Numbered from the stretch's first letter, positions 1 through 8,227 are shown. The stretch is 10,024 nt of DNA from Clostridia bacterium (GCA_900768535.1 CAAGDE010000081.1:1-10024), one strand, 5' to 3'. Translations and numbers: made by a program. Notes: a model not told the origin generated them from the letters alone.

Positions 1-690
1 CACCGCCACGCAGGGCTACACCTTCCAGTTCTTTCAGGGCTTCACACTGACATATCTGATATTCGACACCCCCCTCGGCTTACGGTTGTGGAACACAGCC
101 GGAAAGGAAGCGGTCGGAACGCTGGAGAATGTGGAATGGACGCTTGGCGCCGGTCTGCTGGTCAATCTGCAGGGCAACACGCCCGGCGTTCCGCTGACCT
201 TCAATGTCATCAATTCCACAATCACAAAGAAAGCAGTCGGCGGCGACCCGATCATTGCCACCTATTCACACAGCAACTGGGCAAAGCCGGGAATCTGTGA
301 TGTAACGGTCAATATTGACAATTCCACTCTGAATCAGAACGGTGGGGCAAACGACGGGCATATCGGAAACACTGCAATGTTCTACTTCTGTTGCGCCAAG
401 TCGGTAACCCTGAATCTGAAAAACAACACGGTTCTGAACTATAATCCGCTTGGCAAAGTCGATGTTGTGCAGGCGGCAATTGTATATGAAGTCCCGACCA
501 CCATCAACGCCGACGCAACAGCGGCGGTTCATCTGATTGGTTCCGGTGCTGCAACCGCAAAAAATTACTTCGCCTATAAAAACAATGCCGCCGGTTCGCT
601 GACTTTGAACGATGCCGGTGCGGCGTGGACTGCAAGCAAAGCGGTTGCGGGTCGCGGATTCTACCTTCCTGCATCGGGCAGTTATGATGT
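1..690 (+). repeat. Duplicated coding segment, copy 1 (partner at 6901-7590)
   Basis: Base n here aligns with base n+6900 without a gap across about 690 nt. Identity is highest between about 61 and 370, including 86 identical bases at 98-183, and falls steadily after about 380. It encodes beta-helix module A. Confidence 0.9.
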
Positions 691-2189
691 GAACGGAACA
701 GGCAAGGCGGTCGTGGATGCAGGGTTCCCTGTTTTCGGCGGAACCGAGGCACTGACCTACCGCAAGGCATCCGCTGAATATACGGAGAGCGAGCTGGACG
801 AAGCGGGACGGGCGTATTCCGGCTACAGCTTCAAGGTCGGATCCGGCTACTATCGGACTTGGGCTGACGCGTTGGGTTCGGACGGCGACATCAAACTGCT
901 TGCCAATACGCCCAAAATCACTGCCAAGATTACACTGCCGAAGGATGTTACAATCGACGGGCAAGGGAAATATACCCTAAGCGCGAATACTTATTTCTTT
1001 GCTTTGGCAGGTCACAACGCAACCTTCCGCAATCTGACAATCAATACCACGCACGGTGTCAGAACGGATGGAACAGTCGGTCCGGAGGTTCTGTTTGAGG
1101 GCTGCACGGTCAATGTCACCGGCGGGCTGCTGGTCAACTTTGACAGAAATGCGAATGTGACATTCAGGGACTCCACAGTCGTTTCCACTGCGGGTGACCC
1201 CGTCATTCTGCTTCAAGCTGGTGCAATCTCCGAGGTCAGGCTGGTGAACTCCACCCTGGATTACCGCAAGGGCAGCAGCGGAGACAACAGCTCCATCATC
1301 AACATCGCTGGCAAATCCAAGGGTACCGTGATGATCGACGGCACCTCGAAGCTGATTTACAGTCCGAACAGTACCGGAGCCAACAACCAGATCGTTACGG
1401 TTCACGATGCAGAAACCGCCGCAACGGTTCATCTGAAGGCGGGTGCGGTACTGGAATACAATACGGTTCCGGCGTCGGTTACCTCGCTTGCATTCCTGCG
1501 CAACAACAAGTCGACCCTGAACCTTGTGGACGAGGGGGCAACGTGGAAAGTCAGCGAGGCGGTTGCAAAGAAAGGCTACTGCTTTGTGAACTCCTTCGGG
1601 GAAGGCAGTGCGTTCCGTTGCAAAACGGTTGCCATGAAAACGGCGGAAGGCAAGCTGTACAGCCCGACCGAGGTCATCAACCTGACCGCCGCCACAGCAT
1701 TTGTTCCGGTTACGATGGGCGTGACCAACGAAGCAGGCGCATCTATCCGGTTGGATCTTCCCGCCGGAATCCGGTTCGGTACGCAGATTGATAAGACATT
1801 CTATGAAACGCTTGGTGCATCCGCTGTTTACGGTGTGAGAGTTGCCCGCAAGGATGTGCTGAACGGCGGCAGCTTTGCGGCGCTGACCGAAGCGAATTCG
1901 GTTTCCTACACCTCTGCCAAAGAGGGCTTCCGCTGGGTGACCGAGGGTGAGTTCTTCTGCACGGTTCTGATGAATATCAATGAAGCGAACTATCAGACCG
2001 AGTTGGAGCGCATTTGTGACAGTCACCTATGCCGACGGAAAGACAGCGACCTACTATGCAGACTACACCGAAGCAGACAACTGCCGCTCGCTGGCGCAGG
2101 TTGCATCCCGTGCTCTGCAGGATACCACCGTGACATGGACGGCGGAGGAAACCGCGTTGCTGAAAACCATTGCCGGTATCAATGACTGA
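1..2189 (+). CDS. Secreted right-handed beta-helix surface protein, 5'-partial, with a frameshift near the 3' end
   Basis: The reading frame (codons from base 2) is open to the left edge, so the N-terminus and any signal peptide lie outside the window. A TTG at 86 is internal, because the residues before it (..FQFFQGFTL..) match the paralogue at 6635. The protein has two beta-helix-like modules. Module A runs to about nt 730. Module B is about nt 800-1620 and opens with a degenerate entry motif (YYRTWADAL, SDGDIKLLA, VTIDGQGKYTL). Both modules end in an L-x-L-x-D-x-GAxW-x(4)-AVAxxG segment. A C-terminal domain (about nt 1690-2189) contains GASIRLDLPAGIRFGTQI, a motif I recall from many clostridial exported proteins. 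After about nt 2005 the frame must shift by one base to keep the homologous tail (FVTVTYADGKTATYYADY.. ending in AGIND, stop 2187-2189). Read unshifted, it ends in an unlikely Cys/Arg/His-rich tail at 2185. Likely role: cell-surface adhesin or polysaccharide-binding protein (inference); no catalytic residues are identifiable. Confidence 0.85.
2003..2009 (+). other. One-base frameshift site in the beta-helix gene
   Basis: Frame 2 gives plausible protein up to ..NEANYQTEL (ending 2005). Frame 3 gives plausible protein from SAFVTVTYADGK (2007 onward). Removing one G from the GG at 2005-2006 joins the two cleanly. Frame 2 continues as a low-complexity Cys/Arg/His tail, while frame 3 continues as a typical beta-strand-rich tail with a stop at 2187-2189. 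No slippery heptamer, rare-codon pause or internal Shine-Dalgarno with stop is seen, so a sequencing or assembly indel or a real mutation is more likely than programmed shifting. Confidence 0.8.
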
Positions 2190-2208
2190 ACCGAAGGAGG
2201 AGAAAAAC

Positions 2209-2343
2209 ATGAAACACACTTATACGATGCCGCAGGCTGACTTGCTTTCTCTTTGCAAAGAGGATATCATTTGCTCTTCGAATGAAAACGATCTGGATGT
2301 TGGAAGTTTATTTCTCGGAGCGGAAGTGATCGAAGAGGCTTAA
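2209..2343 (+). CDS. 44-residue peptide of unknown function
   Basis: This ORF starts with ATG at 2209 and ends with TAA at 2341-2343. A strong ribosome binding site (AAGGAGGAG, about 2194-2202) sits 6 nt upstream, in the 19-nt gap after the beta-helix gene. The product starts MKHTYTMPQADLLSLC, continues KEDIICSS, then has an acidic Asn/Asp/Glu stretch and ends SLFLGAEVIEEA. It has two cysteines (16 and 22), no signal peptide and no membrane segment. The pattern of a Lys/Tyr-rich start, a Pro near residue 8, a hydrophobic stretch and then 'EDII.xS' resembles short hypothetical proteins I recall from gut Clostridia, often beginning like MKKYxxPExxxxxxxxEDII. I cannot name that family. It could be a peptide precursor, a small regulator or a partner of the MBL protein encoded 14 nt downstream. 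The SD and position support expression; the function is open. Confidence 0.75.
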   Translation: MKHTYTMPQADLLSLCKEDIICSSNENDLDVGSLFLGAEVIEEA

Positions 2344-2357
2344 ATGAGGCAAAATCA

Positions 2358-3191
2358 ATGGGAACTCTGATTCAGCTTTGTACCGAAGCGTCAAGAAAAG
2401 ACGAATGCTTTACAAAGGGCGTTTGGCCCGCCGCCGGCATGGGTTATGTTTTCGTCACTGACAGCGGAAGGCTGCTGGTGATTGACGGCGGTGAAACCGA
2501 AAGGGACGCGGAAACGCTCGTGTCCCTCCTCGAAGAAAAATCCGACGGGCATCCGACGGTAGATCTTTGGATTATCTCGCACGCGCACGGCGATCACTAC
2601 GGCGCGCTGGAGATCGTCGCAAAAACGCCCGCGCTCCGCGAGCGGCTCACGGTGTCAAAGATTTGCGCCTGCACCGATATTCCGGTATCCTTTCCGGAGA
2701 ATGACCAGGCAAGGATTGCGGCAATTCCGGGACTGTTGGGATGCACACAAGTAACGCCGCACGCGGGCGATGTTCTGACCGTGGACAATCTGGAAATCCG
2801 GATGCTTTACACATGGGAGGATGACCCGAAGTTGGCAGATGTCACTTCATTCAACCGTCTGTCGCTGATTTTTACCGTTACAGGTCCGGAACACCGGATG
2901 ATGGTGATCGGTGATTCGACATCTACCGGTCCCTCAGTGGTGCGCGACCGCACCGATCCGACACTTCTGAAGAGTGACTTTCTGCAGTTGGCGCACCACG
3001 GGCTGGACGGCGGGAACATCGGCTTTTACCGCCTGGTCGATCCGATCACCGTGCTGATTCCGTGCTCGCTGGGCGGTGCAAAGTTCATCAAAGCACCGGA
3101 GACCGGATGCAACTATAACAATCGGTACATTCAGGAGCGTGCGCTAAATGTAATCTGTGCCTGCATGGGCAGTACCGAAATGGAATTCTGA
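2358..3191 (+). CDS. Cytoplasmic metallo-beta-lactamase-fold hydrolase (ComEC-C-terminal-like)
   Basis: This 277-residue protein has no signal peptide. The MBL fold is shown by a beta-rich start with LLVIDGGE (residues 39-46), the metal motif HxHxDH (H75, H77, D79, H80 in SHAHGDHYGAL), a later metal-bridging Asp in MMVIGDS (D186), and the closing LAHHG (H213/H214). This arrangement (HxHxDH, a GD aspartate, then HHG) is the one seen in the ComEC/Rec2 C-terminal domain and related stand-alone hydrolases, and it suggests a dinuclear metal site. The substrate is unknown; phosphodiester or another ester is possible from the fold alone. The start at 2358 has a GAGG motif 8 nt upstream. The gene lies 14 nt after the 44-residue peptide gene and 33 nt before the solute-binding protein gene, so co-transcription is likely. 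It resembles the MBL domain of the lipoprotein at 4793 in motif order but is clearly divergent from it. Confidence 0.85.
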   Translation: MGTLIQLCTEASRKDECFTKGVWPAAGMGYVFVTDSGRLLVIDGGETERDAETLVSLLEEKSDGHPTVDLWIISHAHGDHYGALEIVAKTPALRERLTVSKICACTDIPVSFPENDQARIAAIPGLLGCTQVTPHAGDVLTVDNLEIRMLYTWEDDPKLADVTSFNRLSLIFTVTGPEHRMMVIGDSTSTGPSVVRDRTDPTLLKSDFLQLAHHGLDGGNIGFYRLVDPITVLIPCSLGGAKFIKAPETGCNYNNRYIQERALNVICACMGSTEMEF

Positions 3192-3224
3192 CGGATTCCG
3201 AAACCGAGAAAGAGAGAAAACGAT

Positions 3225-4778
3225 ATGAAAAAAATACTGGTATTATTCCTTGTCTGTCTGATGCTGTTGCCTGTTCTTGCGGCCTGTTCCGATAAGCCGA
3301 GCAATCCCGGAAATCAGACCGGCGGGAACAGTGATTCCAATGAGAATCCCAAAACCGAAATTGAAACCGATGAATGGGGCAGACCGATACAGAAAACCGA
3401 TTTTGACCCGTCCGGACTGAATTTCGGCGGCGACAAGCTGACCGTACTTTGCGCCGGAACCGATGAAACCTCCTACTGGGCAATGGATCCCGGTATTTAT
3501 AAGAAGCCCAACGATGCGTTGGAAATGGCGCTCTACAAGCGCAATATGCAGATCGAACAGGACCTCGGACTTTCGCTGAAGGTCGCTTTCAAAGACGGTG
3601 CAGGTTCTGCAAGCGCGCTGAATCAGGCGGTCGAAAAAGATGCGAAATCCGGGCTGAACGAGTACGACATTGTGGTCAACTATTCCGCATATGCCGTAGC
3701 GGAAAATCTGCGCGGGTACTATGTGGATTTGCTCGCCGCAGATACTCCGTACCTGCAGCTGGATAGACCGTGGTACAATCAAAACTTCGTTGAGAATACA
3801 CAGGCTTTCGGGCATCTTTACTACATCGTCGGTGACTACAACCTCTGCACCTATAACCGTCTGATGGCAACCTACTTCAACCGCAGCCTTTGCTATGCAC
3901 AGGGTATCATTTCGGATGACAGCGGAGACGATCTGTATGACATGGTACAGGCGGGCAAGTGGACCTACAGCCAACTCTATGAGTACGCAAAGATTTATAA
4001 CGATGACGGTGATGGAATCCCAAACCAGAGCGATATTTACGGTCTGCTCTCAAACGCAAACTGCGAGGCGTATGACGGATTTTTGTATGCGTTCAACCTT
4101 GACCTGACCGTGACCAACGAGGACGGTACGCACAGCTGGAATGTTGCGGGAAATACCAAAATGACCGATGCGATGGACAAACTGATCAGCCTGTACCGTC
4201 AGGAAGGCGTTTGGCTGATTGCAAAATCGCAGGGATCCATCGGCAACTCCACAGAGCAGTACAAAATGTTTGCCGAGGGACACGCACTCTTTGATATCGA
4301 TGTCATCTACCGCTATGCCGCGCAGAACAAGGCGTTCCGCAACATGAAGGATAAGTACGGACTGCTCCCGTTGCCGAAATATGACGAAGAGCAGGAGAAA
4401 TACGGCTCCGGTACGCAGGACTCCCACAGCTTTACCAGCATTATGAAGGGGAGCGCCGAACTGAATGCCAAGCGCTGTGCTTACCTGGAATACGCCAACT
4501 ACCTCAGTTATCAGAATTCCAGACCGTACTATTTTGAAAAGATTATGAAGGCTCAGTATCTGGGTACCGCAAAATCGGCGCAGATTTTTGATATCATTCT
4601 CGATAACGCAGACTTTGACTTCGGCGAGCAGTATTCCATTGCGCTGGACGGCGCAAAGCATAAGCTTTGGAGAAGTGTTGCAAAGAACGAAGGCACGGTC
4701 TCCGGTGCGTGGACAACCAACGAAAAGACACTGAACAAAAAGCTGCAGGAGCTGGATGCATGGTTCCTTGCGCAGTAA
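3225..4778 (+). CDS. Extracellular solute-binding lipoprotein, family 1 (ABC sugar-type)
   Basis: This 517-residue protein has a lipoprotein signal: MKK, a hydrophobic core, then the lipobox L-A-A-C with the lipidated Cys at 21. A Ser/Asn/Gly/Pro-rich linker follows (about 22-45). The body has the size and features of a family 1 periplasmic-type binding protein, including YGLLPLPKYDEEQEKYG near the end of the second lobe, typical of clostridial carbohydrate-binding members. A loop DDGDGIPNQSD at residues 260-270 has the spacing of a calcium-type DxDxDG loop, as often seen in this family just before an 'IYGL' strand. The ligand is likely a mono- or oligosaccharide (inference from family). No permease or ATPase gene is adjacent, so it is an orphan in this window or uses a transporter encoded elsewhere. 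The ribosome binding site is a purine run (GAAAGAGAG), and the next gene starts 14 nt after its stop. Confidence 0.88.
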   Translation: MKKILVLFLVCLMLLPVLAACSDKPSNPGNQTGGNSDSNENPKTEIETDEWGRPIQKTDFDPSGLNFGGDKLTVLCAGTDETSYWAMDPGIYKKPNDALEMALYKRNMQIEQDLGLSLKVAFKDGAGSASALNQAVEKDAKSGLNEYDIVVNYSAYAVAENLRGYYVDLLAADTPYLQLDRPWYNQNFVENTQAFGHLYYIVGDYNLCTYNRLMATYFNRSLCYAQGIISDDSGDDLYDMVQAGKWTYSQLYEYAKIYNDDGDGIPNQSDIYGLLSNANCEAYDGFLYAFNLDLTVTNEDGTHSWNVAGNTKMTDAMDKLISLYRQEGVWLIAKSQGSIGNSTEQYKMFAEGHALFDIDVIYRYAAQNKAFRNMKDKYGLLPLPKYDEEQEKYGSGTQDSHSFTSIMKGSAELNAKRCAYLEYANYLSYQNSRPYYFEKIMKAQYLGTAKSAQIFDIILDNADFDFGEQYSIALDGAKHKLWRSVAKNEGTVSGAWTTNEKTLNKKLQELDAWFLAQ

Positions 4779-4792
4779 TCGTGGGGATACAG

Positions 4793-6622
4793 ATGAAGCG
4801 AATCAAACAAATACTTTCCTGCCTGCTGGCACTTCTGCTTATCCTTTCGGCAGTAGCCTGCACGGGAAAGACAAATGATCCGGCAGATACGGGGGTATCC
4901 GGAAGTCTGACCGTTCCCGGAGATTCCGGAACGGATGCGCCCGGCACGGATAGCCGGTTTCCCGTGGTAAAGGACGGAAAAGCCGTTCCGATTGTCTATC
5001 CGATGGACGATATGGATGCAAGAAACTATGCGCAGGGGGTTGCAAACAAAATCAAAAGTCTGATCGGGGTTATGCCGGAATGCCATGAGGACAGCCGGCG
5101 TGTGGGCGAAGAACCCGACACCGAAAGCTATGAAATTTTCATCGGCGCGGTTGACAACCCGGTCTGCGAAACGGTCAGAAAGCGGATGCCCTACGGCGGG
5201 GCGTTGGTTACGGTGGAGGGACACAAGCTCTGCGCGGTGGCAATGGATGCCGATCTGCTCAGTACGGCAATCCTGAAGCTGCTGGCAACGCTGACGACTT
5301 CCTGCGACAGGAGTGCCAAAACCATTCTGCTGGAGGAAAATCTGTTGATCGTGATTGAGGGAACCGATCTGCTGAAAATGGTTCCCGCTTTCAGCGGAAA
5401 GACTCCAAGCGGCACCTATGAAAGCACCTCCACTGCGATGTTGGTGCTGTTTGAAGATGTTACCGAGGCGGAAGCCGATGCATATCAGTCCAAGATTATA
5501 TCCGACGGCTACAGTCTCTATGCCGGAGACATGACAACCGGAAAAACTAAAAACGCGAAGAACCGTTTTCTGACTTTTTACCGTGATCGGTATATTTTAA
5601 CGATTCTCTATACACCGAATGACCGGATTCTTCGTGCGGTGATTGAAAGTACCGACACCTCCGCCCTCGGTTGGCGGGAGGAGGACAACCGGAACCCGGT
5701 GGAGAAGGTCTGCGATGTAACCCTGACGCAGGTCGGTCTGCTTTACGATGTCGGCAGTTTCAACGGAATGTGCTATGTGATGCGACTGGAGGACGGCAGC
5801 TTTATCGTCATGGACGGCGGGCACGGCTTGCAAAAAAACGCCGATCGGCTCTATCAGATCCTGCGGAAACAGGCACCTGACCCCGACAACATTGTCATTG
5901 CGGCATGGATTTTCTCGCATTCGCACAGTGACCATGTGGGTATGTTCCCCTATTTCACCGCGTCCTACGGAAAGCAGGTCGCTGTGGAACGCTTCATCTA
6001 CAATTTCCCAACCGAATCACAGTTTGACGGAGATGGGACTGCCGGTGGAAACGGCGTTGTAACCAACCGGGTCGGATACTACAACGGGGCGGCAATAACC
6101 AATGCGCATCCCGGACAGGTGATGATGATTCATGGCGCGAAGATTCGGATCCTTTACACGGCGGATCTTTTTGTGCCGAACAGAATCACCTACGGAAACA
6201 CCGCCAGTATGTGTTGGACAGTTGAGGTTGCCGGCGTGAAGACGATGATGATGGGAGACATCGGTGCCGAGGTGGCATCGGTAATGGAAGCCATCTACAG
6301 TGATGACGTATTTGCAAGCGACGTGCTCCAGATCGCTCACCACGGAATCGGCTCCTCGCCGATGACACTCTATCCGCGCGTGAACCCGGCGTGGGCGCTG
6401 ATGCCGCTGGGGACGGGTCCGCTCTCCTATTGGGAGCACGCGGAGGACTGCATCGTTTTCGTCAACGCCGCGCATAATCGGTTCTTCTTCACTTCGGAAA
6501 AATGTAAGGATCACCTGTTTGTGGCGAACGATGATGTTCTGGTGCTTACCTATCGCAACGGGCAGGTTGCAGATCATGTTCTCTACGATAACGATGTTGC
6601 CTATCTGAGCAACGGGCATTGA
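4793..6622 (+). CDS. Three-part lipoprotein with a C-terminal metallo-beta-lactamase domain
   Basis: The start was set at ATG 4793, giving 609 residues. It has GTGGGGA upstream and begins a perfect lipoprotein signal (MKRIKQ, leucine-rich core, A-V-A-C with Cys 23). An in-frame ATG at 4667 would overlap the previous gene by 112 nt and bury the signal. Layout: a Thr/Asp/Gly/Pro linker (about 24-55); an alpha/beta domain (about 60-180) with YEIFIGAVDNP and a later hydrophobic helix, similar to the N-terminal accessory domains of some glycosidases (inference); a middle domain (about 195-290) with a 'GYSLYAGD..RFLTFYRDRYILTILYTP' pattern that I recall preceding MBL domains in clostridial lipoproteins; and the MBL domain (about 305-609) with H376, H378, D380, H381 in SHSHSDH, D489 in MMMGDIG, and H516/H517 in IAHHG. 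All expected metal ligands are present. It should act outside the membrane, facing the cell wall. The substrate is unknown. It lies 12 nt upstream of the second beta-helix gene. Confidence 0.87.
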   Translation: MKRIKQILSCLLALLLILSAVACTGKTNDPADTGVSGSLTVPGDSGTDAPGTDSRFPVVKDGKAVPIVYPMDDMDARNYAQGVANKIKSLIGVMPECHEDSRRVGEEPDTESYEIFIGAVDNPVCETVRKRMPYGGALVTVEGHKLCAVAMDADLLSTAILKLLATLTTSCDRSAKTILLEENLLIVIEGTDLLKMVPAFSGKTPSGTYESTSTAMLVLFEDVTEAEADAYQSKIISDGYSLYAGDMTTGKTKNAKNRFLTFYRDRYILTILYTPNDRILRAVIESTDTSALGWREEDNRNPVEKVCDVTLTQVGLLYDVGSFNGMCYVMRLEDGSFIVMDGGHGLQKNADRLYQILRKQAPDPDNIVIAAWIFSHSHSDHVGMFPYFTASYGKQVAVERFIYNFPTESQFDGDGTAGGNGVVTNRVGYYNGAAITNAHPGQVMMIHGAKIRILYTADLFVPNRITYGNTASMCWTVEVAGVKTMMMGDIGAEVASVMEAIYSDDVFASDVLQIAHHGIGSSPMTLYPRVNPAWALMPLGTGPLSYWEHAEDCIVFVNAAHNRFFFTSEKCKDHLFVANDDVLVLTYRNGQVADHVLYDNDVAYLSNGH

Positions 6623-6634
6623 AAGGAGTTTCTC

Positions 6635-8203
6635 ATGAAAAAACGAACCGCAAAAATCTGCTCGATCCTGTTGGCTGTTCTGATGACGCTCTCCTGTTCG
6701 GTTGTTCTGTCCGGTCAGGTATCGGCAGAGGAAAATGAGGCAAGGATCGGTGACACCGCATACGCAACTTTAGCGGCGGCAATCGATGCGGCAAAGGACG
6801 GCGACACGATCACGCTTCTGCGCGATGTGGCATGGACTGCCAACAACAAGGAAATCAAAAAGACCATCATCATTGACGGCGGCGAACAGAAACACAAAAT
6901 CACGGCACAGGGCGGCTATGCGTTCCAGTTTTTCCAGAGCTTCACGCTGAAAAATCTGAAATTCGACACCACTCACGGCTTCCGGTTCTGGAACACCGCC
7001 GGAAAGGAAGCGGTCGGAACGCTGGAGAATGTGGAATGGACGCTTGGCGCCGGTCTGCTGGTCAATCTGCAGGGCAACACGCCGGACGTTCCGCTGACCT
7101 TCAATGTCATCGATTCCACAATCACCAAAACCGCCGTTGCAGGCGACCCGATCATTGCCACCTATTCGCACAACAACTGGGCAAAGCCGGGAATCTGCGA
7201 TGTGACAGTCAATATTGACAATTCCTCCCTGAATCAGAACGGCGGGGCAACCAACGGGCATACCGGAAACACGGCAATGTTCTACTTCTGCTGTGCCAGG
7301 ACTGCGACACTGAACTTGAAGAATCGGGCAGTCCTGAACTACAACCCGTTGGGAAAAGCCGGCACGGTGCAGTCTCTGATGGTTTATGAGATTCCCACTG
7401 CAGTCAATCTGGAGGCGGATGTTCAGCTGAATCTGTCGGGATCCGGCGCGGTGACCGAAAAGAATACCTTTGCGTATAAGGGACACACCGGGGGAACGCT
7501 GACGGTTACCGATCACGGTGCGACCTGGAGTGCCGGAAAAGCCATTGCGGCAAACGGTCTTTTGGTTCCTGCGTTTGACAGCTATAACGGGGAAACTCTG
7601 GCAAGCTGGAGACTGCAGGACGGTGACAAGACCGTTACGGCGGGTTCGTCTCCTTTCAAATACGAAGCGACTGCGGAAACGGTCACCTTCCTGTTTTCCT
7701 CCTATGTGTTCCGTCAGGAGGACTTTACCATGAACGCCGGTGCCGCGATCCGTACCGAGGCGCCGAATGCCATGGCAATTTCCGGCAGCATTGCAAAGTC
7801 ACTCTATAATAACATTGCACAGGTAGGCGAGAATGTCGTTTATGAGCTGTTTCTGGTGAAAAAGACGGATTTGAATGCAACCAAACTGGGCGGAGAGGAA
7901 TACAATCTGAACCTTCTCGGTGGGCGCGACAAAAAGCAGGTTAACCGAATCTATTGGAGCGAGAGCGAGGATGGCAAGTCCATGCTGTTCCGGGGGTGCA
8001 TTTACGGACTGGATGCAGATACGGAGTATGTCATGGTTGCAGTCGTGACATTCCTGCTCGGTGAAGATGAGTTGCTGTATCATTCCATGATTGTGGAGGC
8101 GGATCATACGCGCACGGTCAGAGGAATTGCCGCCGAGGCACTGAAGGATGCGGAGTATTCGGACAACGCATATCTGAAATCGCTCGTTTCTGGCACAAAC
8201 TGA
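6635..8203 (+). CDS. Secreted beta-helix surface protein, single module, paralogue of the gene at the left edge
   Basis: This 522-residue protein starts at ATG 6635 with a strong AAAGGAG 7 nt upstream. The signal peptide has basic residues, a hydrophobic core and a likely signal peptidase I site after V29-S30-A31. A Cys at 21 (T-L-S-C) makes a weak alternative lipobox. The mature protein opens with IGDTAYATLAAAIDAAKDGD (about 38-57) and TITLLRDV, a motif I recall at the entry of beta-helix repeats in clostridial surface proteins. A pectin-lyase-like helix follows (about 70-310), closed by LTVTDHGATWSAGKAIAANG. The C-terminal domain (about 360-522) contains GAAIRTEAPNAMAISGSI, the same type as in the first gene. 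There is no LPxTG, SLH or dockerin motif, so how it attaches to the cell is unclear. Residues about 112-215 are near-identical to module A of gene 1. Likely an adhesin or glycan-binding protein (inference). Confidence 0.88.
   Translation: MKKRTAKICSILLAVLMTLSCSVVLSGQVSAEENEARIGDTAYATLAAAIDAAKDGDTITLLRDVAWTANNKEIKKTIIIDGGEQKHKITAQGGYAFQFFQSFTLKNLKFDTTHGFRFWNTAGKEAVGTLENVEWTLGAGLLVNLQGNTPDVPLTFNVIDSTITKTAVAGDPIIATYSHNNWAKPGICDVTVNIDNSSLNQNGGATNGHTGNTAMFYFCCARTATLNLKNRAVLNYNPLGKAGTVQSLMVYEIPTAVNLEADVQLNLSGSGAVTEKNTFAYKGHTGGTLTVTDHGATWSAGKAIAANGLLVPAFDSYNGETLASWRLQDGDKTVTAGSSPFKYEATAETVTFLFSSYVFRQEDFTMNAGAAIRTEAPNAMAISGSIAKSLYNNIAQVGENVVYELFLVKKTDLNATKLGGEEYNLNLLGGRDKKQVNRIYWSESEDGKSMLFRGCIYGLDADTEYVMVAVVTFLLGEDELLYHSMIVEADHTRTVRGIAAEALKDAEYSDNAYLKSLVSGTN
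6901..7590 (+). repeat. Duplicated coding segment, copy 2 (partner at 1-690)
   Basis: This is the direct-repeat partner inside the second beta-helix gene, with the identical core at 6998-7083. Both copies point the same way, so recombination between them would remove or loop out about 6.9 kb carrying the genes in between. Confidence 0.9.
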
Positions 8204-8227
8204 CCGGAACAGAAAGGAAGGCATTCT

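Noticed and set aside
86..88. TTG at 86 as the start of the first gene
   Set aside because: The frame stays open to base 2 and the upstream residues align with the middle of the paralogue, so the true start is left of the window.
1997..2010. Programmed +1 ribosomal frameshifting in the first gene
   Set aside because: No slippery codon pair with a stop, no upstream Shine-Dalgarno stimulator and no obvious downstream structure; a simple one-base indel explains the data.
977..2026. Long antisense ORF (349 codons, minus strand) opposite the first beta-helix gene
   Set aside because: It lies fully antisense to a gene with clear homology and repeat structure, its protein is Arg/Cys/His-rich without recognisable motifs, and similar antisense ORFs appear opposite the paralogue. 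It is a codon-usage shadow.
4667..4792. Longer start (ATG 4667) for the MBL lipoprotein
   Set aside because: It would overlap the solute-binding gene by 112 nt and place a perfect lipoprotein signal internally; ATG 4793 has its own GGGGA motif.
6686..6700. Lipobox at Cys 21 of the second beta-helix protein
   Set aside because: T-L-S-C is a poor lipobox and a good signal peptidase I site (V-S-A) follows 10 residues later; kept only as a weak alternative.
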